Origin: Porticoccus sp041395745
Lineage (GTDB): Bacteria > Pseudomonadota > Gammaproteobacteria > Pseudomonadales > Porticoccaceae
DNA length: 64,000 bases
Reading direction: 5' to 3'
Assembly (NCBI GenBank): GCA_041395745.1
Contig: JAWKZV010000003.1
Span: 434,001 to 498,000, forward strand
The notes under the pieces: model-generated
What the model was told of the DNA's origin: nothing
The model's database searches: none
Seen by the model: only the letters and a program-made list of their open reading frames with translations
Part shown: positions 62,605-64,000 of the stretch, piece after piece
Layout of the letters: each line of letters begins with the position of its first letter
Numbering within the stretch: position 1 is the first letter of the stretch
Made by a program: the position numbers and the translations under genes

Positions 62605-64000
62605 CTAGACGTCCGCCAGGTTGCCTCGCGCCTCGAGCCACTCCTTACGATCCGAGGCGCGCTTCTTGGCCAGCAGCATGTCCAGCAGGCCATTGGTATC
62701 GTCGCCGGCCTCAATGGTGAGCTGCACCAGACGGCGGGTATCCGGGTCCATGGTGGTTTCCCGCAACTGGATCGGGTTCATCTCACCCAACCCCTTGAAA
62801 CGCTGCACGTTCACTTTACCGCGTTTTTTCTCCGCCTCTATGCGATCGAGAATGCCCTGCTTCTCACCCTCGTCGAGGGCGTAATAGACATCCTTGCCGA
62901 CATCGATGCGGTACAGCGGCGGCATCGCCACATAAACATGGCCGGCACTCACCAGCGGCCGGAAGTGGCGCACGAACAGCGCGCAAAGCAGCGTGGCAAT
63001 GTGCAGTCCGTCGGAGTCCGCATCGGCGAGGATACAGATCTTGTGATAGCGCAAGCCTTCAAGTTCGTCGGTTGCAGGGTCGATACCCAGGGCTACCGAA
63101 ATGTCGTGCACTTCCTGGGAGGCGAGGATTTCCTGGCTATCCACTTCCCAGGTGTTCAAGATCTTGCCGCGCAGCGGCATGATGGCCTGATATTCACGGT
63201 TGCGGGCCTGTTTGGCGGAACCGCCCGCCGAATCACCCTCGACGAGGAACAACTCACAGAGCTCCGGGCTGTCACTGGCGCAGTCCGCCAGCTTTCCGGG
63301 CAATGCCGGGCCAGTGGTCACCTTCTTGCGCGCCACTTTCTTGCTGGCGCGCAGCCGCCGTTGGGCATTGCTGATGCAGAGTTCCGCAAGTCGCTCGGCG
63401 TCCTCGGTGTGCTGGTTCAACCACAGGCTGAAGGCATCTTTCACCACCCCGGAGACAAAAGCGGCCGCCTCCCGGGAGGAGAGTCGCTCCTTGGTCTGGC
63501 CGGAAAACTGCGGATCTGACAACTTAGACGACAGTACGAAGCAGCACTTGTCCCAGATATCATCCGGTGCGAGCTTGACCCCTCTGGGCAGCAGGTTGCG
63601 AAATTCACAGAACTCGCGCATCGCCTCCAGCAGGCCGGTACGCAAGCCGTTGACGTGGGTGCCACCCTGGGGTGTGGGAATCAGGTTGACGTAGCTTTCC
63701 TGGGTCAGCTCACCGCCTTCCGGCAGCCATTGCAGCGCCCAGTCCACCGCTTCAATCTCAGCGGAAAAACTGCCGACAAAAGGCATGTCGGGCAGCACTT
63801 CCCAGCCGGCAGTGGCACCGCGCAGGTAATCCGCCAGGCCGTCCTCATAGTGCCAGCTTTCGCTCTCACCGGTGTTCTCGTCTTTAAAGGTAACTTCCAA
63901 TCCAGCACACAACACCGCCTTGGCGCGCAGCACATGCTTCAGACGCGACACGGAATATTTGACCGTATCGAAATACTTGGGGTCAGGCAGGAAACGTACC
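62605..64000 (-). CDS. parE: DNA topoisomerase IV subunit B, 3' part
   Basis: Frame open to the window edge (start beyond 64000); the fragment is 465 aa. Conserved parts: RFLPDPKYFD at the edge, PQGGTHVNGLRTGLLEAMREF, the TOPRIM segment with ELFLVEGDSAGGSAKQARNREYQAIMPLRGKILN (Glu and DxD-type metal ligands), ILADADSDGLHIATLL and RFKGLGEMNPIQLRETTMDP. GyrB would be longer in the TOPRIM insert; the parC neighbour supports ParE. The N-terminal ATPase domain lies outside the window. Confidence 0.95.
   Translation of the reverse strand, partial: VRFLPDPKYFDTVKYSVSRLKHVLRAKAVLCAGLEVTFKDENTGESESWHYEDGLADYLRGATAGWEVLPDMPFVGSFSAEIEAVDWALQWLPEGGELTQESYVNLIPTPQGGTHVNGLRTGLLEAMREFCEFRNLLPRGVKLAPDDIWDKCCFVLSSKLSDPQFSGQTKERLSSREAAAFVSGVVKDAFSLWLNQHTEDAERLAELCISNAQRRLRASKKVARKKVTTGPALPGKLADCASDSPELCELFLVEGDSAGGSAKQARNREYQAIMPLRGKILNTWEVDSQEILASQEVHDISVALGIDPATDELEGLRYHKICILADADSDGLHIATLLCALFVRHFRPLVSAGHVYVAMPPLYRIDVGKDVYYALDEGEKQGILDRIEAEKKRGKVNVQRFKGLGEMNPIQLRETTMDPDTRRLVQLTIEAGDDTNGLLDMLLAKKRASDRKEWLEARGNLADV

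Overview
The window reads as the chromosome of a marine-type gammaproteobacterium, probably of the Pseudomonadales/Cellvibrionales breadth. Evidence: the ntrBC, yibN-grxC-secB / gpmI-envC-ctp block; NrdR-RibD-RibE-RibBA-RibH-NusB-ThiL-PgpA; aceK beside a DnaT-like and a lambda-P-like gene; Na+/H+ antiporter NhaD; and IcmF. The sequence is GC-rich and densely coded, apart from two AT-rich accessory islets. No tRNA, rRNA, CRISPR array, intact IS element or prophage was seen.

Layout. 1-2 kb: nitrogen regulators NtrB (cut by the window edge) and NtrC. 2-7.6 kb: minus-strand yibN-grxC-secB, divergent from gpmI-envC-ctpA. 7.7-8.8 kb: a small DUF6316-like gene, then hisF behind ribA (minus strand). 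9.4-17.3 kb: a long minus-strand riboflavin/thiamine/NusB run (nrdR, ribD, nhaD, ribE, ribBA, ribH, nusB, thiL, pgpA, aspartic protease), with nhaD inserted in it. 17.4-23.1 kb: glyA and icmF, with a divergent FadR-type regulator and a perfect operator palindrome between them. 23.1-24.9 kb: AT-rich islet 1 (HEPN-like protein, secreted hypothetical, repeat debris). 24.9-32.1 kb: SDR, CPA2 antiporter, exported KatG, delta-class carbonic anhydrase, PPK2. 32.2-39.1 kb: ettA, lemA, a GIDE-like protein with an EF-hand, several small minus-strand genes, and amtB behind a textbook sigma-54 promoter. 39.2-46.5 kb: a MITE-like element and a seven-gene cobalamin salvage operon (btuB, DUF71 ATPase, cytosolic B12-binding protein, cobO, btuC, btuD, btuF) under a cobalamin riboswitch. 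46.6-50.1 kb: radA and a TonB receptor gene broken by a one-base frameshift. 50.2-53.7 kb: triple-DnaT-domain protein, lambda P-like protein, AceK. 53.7-55.3 kb: AT-rich islet 2 (two lipoproteins). 55.4-57.3 kb: small envelope/stress genes (Met-rich secreted protein, GlsB-type, MscS, Pmp3-type). 57.4-64 kb: parC, a DUF748 protein and parE (cut by the window edge).

Links between genes. NtrBC at the left edge is the expected activator of the sigma-54 promoter before amtB. The B12 uptake operon and its CobO adenosyltransferase would supply the adenosylcobalamin that IcmF needs. The riboflavin run contains both a stand-alone RibA with its zinc cysteines and a RibBA whose RibA half has lost them. 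The most unusual items are the DnaT x3 / lambda-P pair with overlapping reading frames, the DUF71 protein in the B12 operon, the secreted delta carbonic anhydrase, the EF-hand GIDE protein, the Met/charge-rich secreted protein, the amtB leader hairpin, and the matching tandem motifs at the ends of both AT-rich islets. Everything here is read from sequence by eye; no database search was run.
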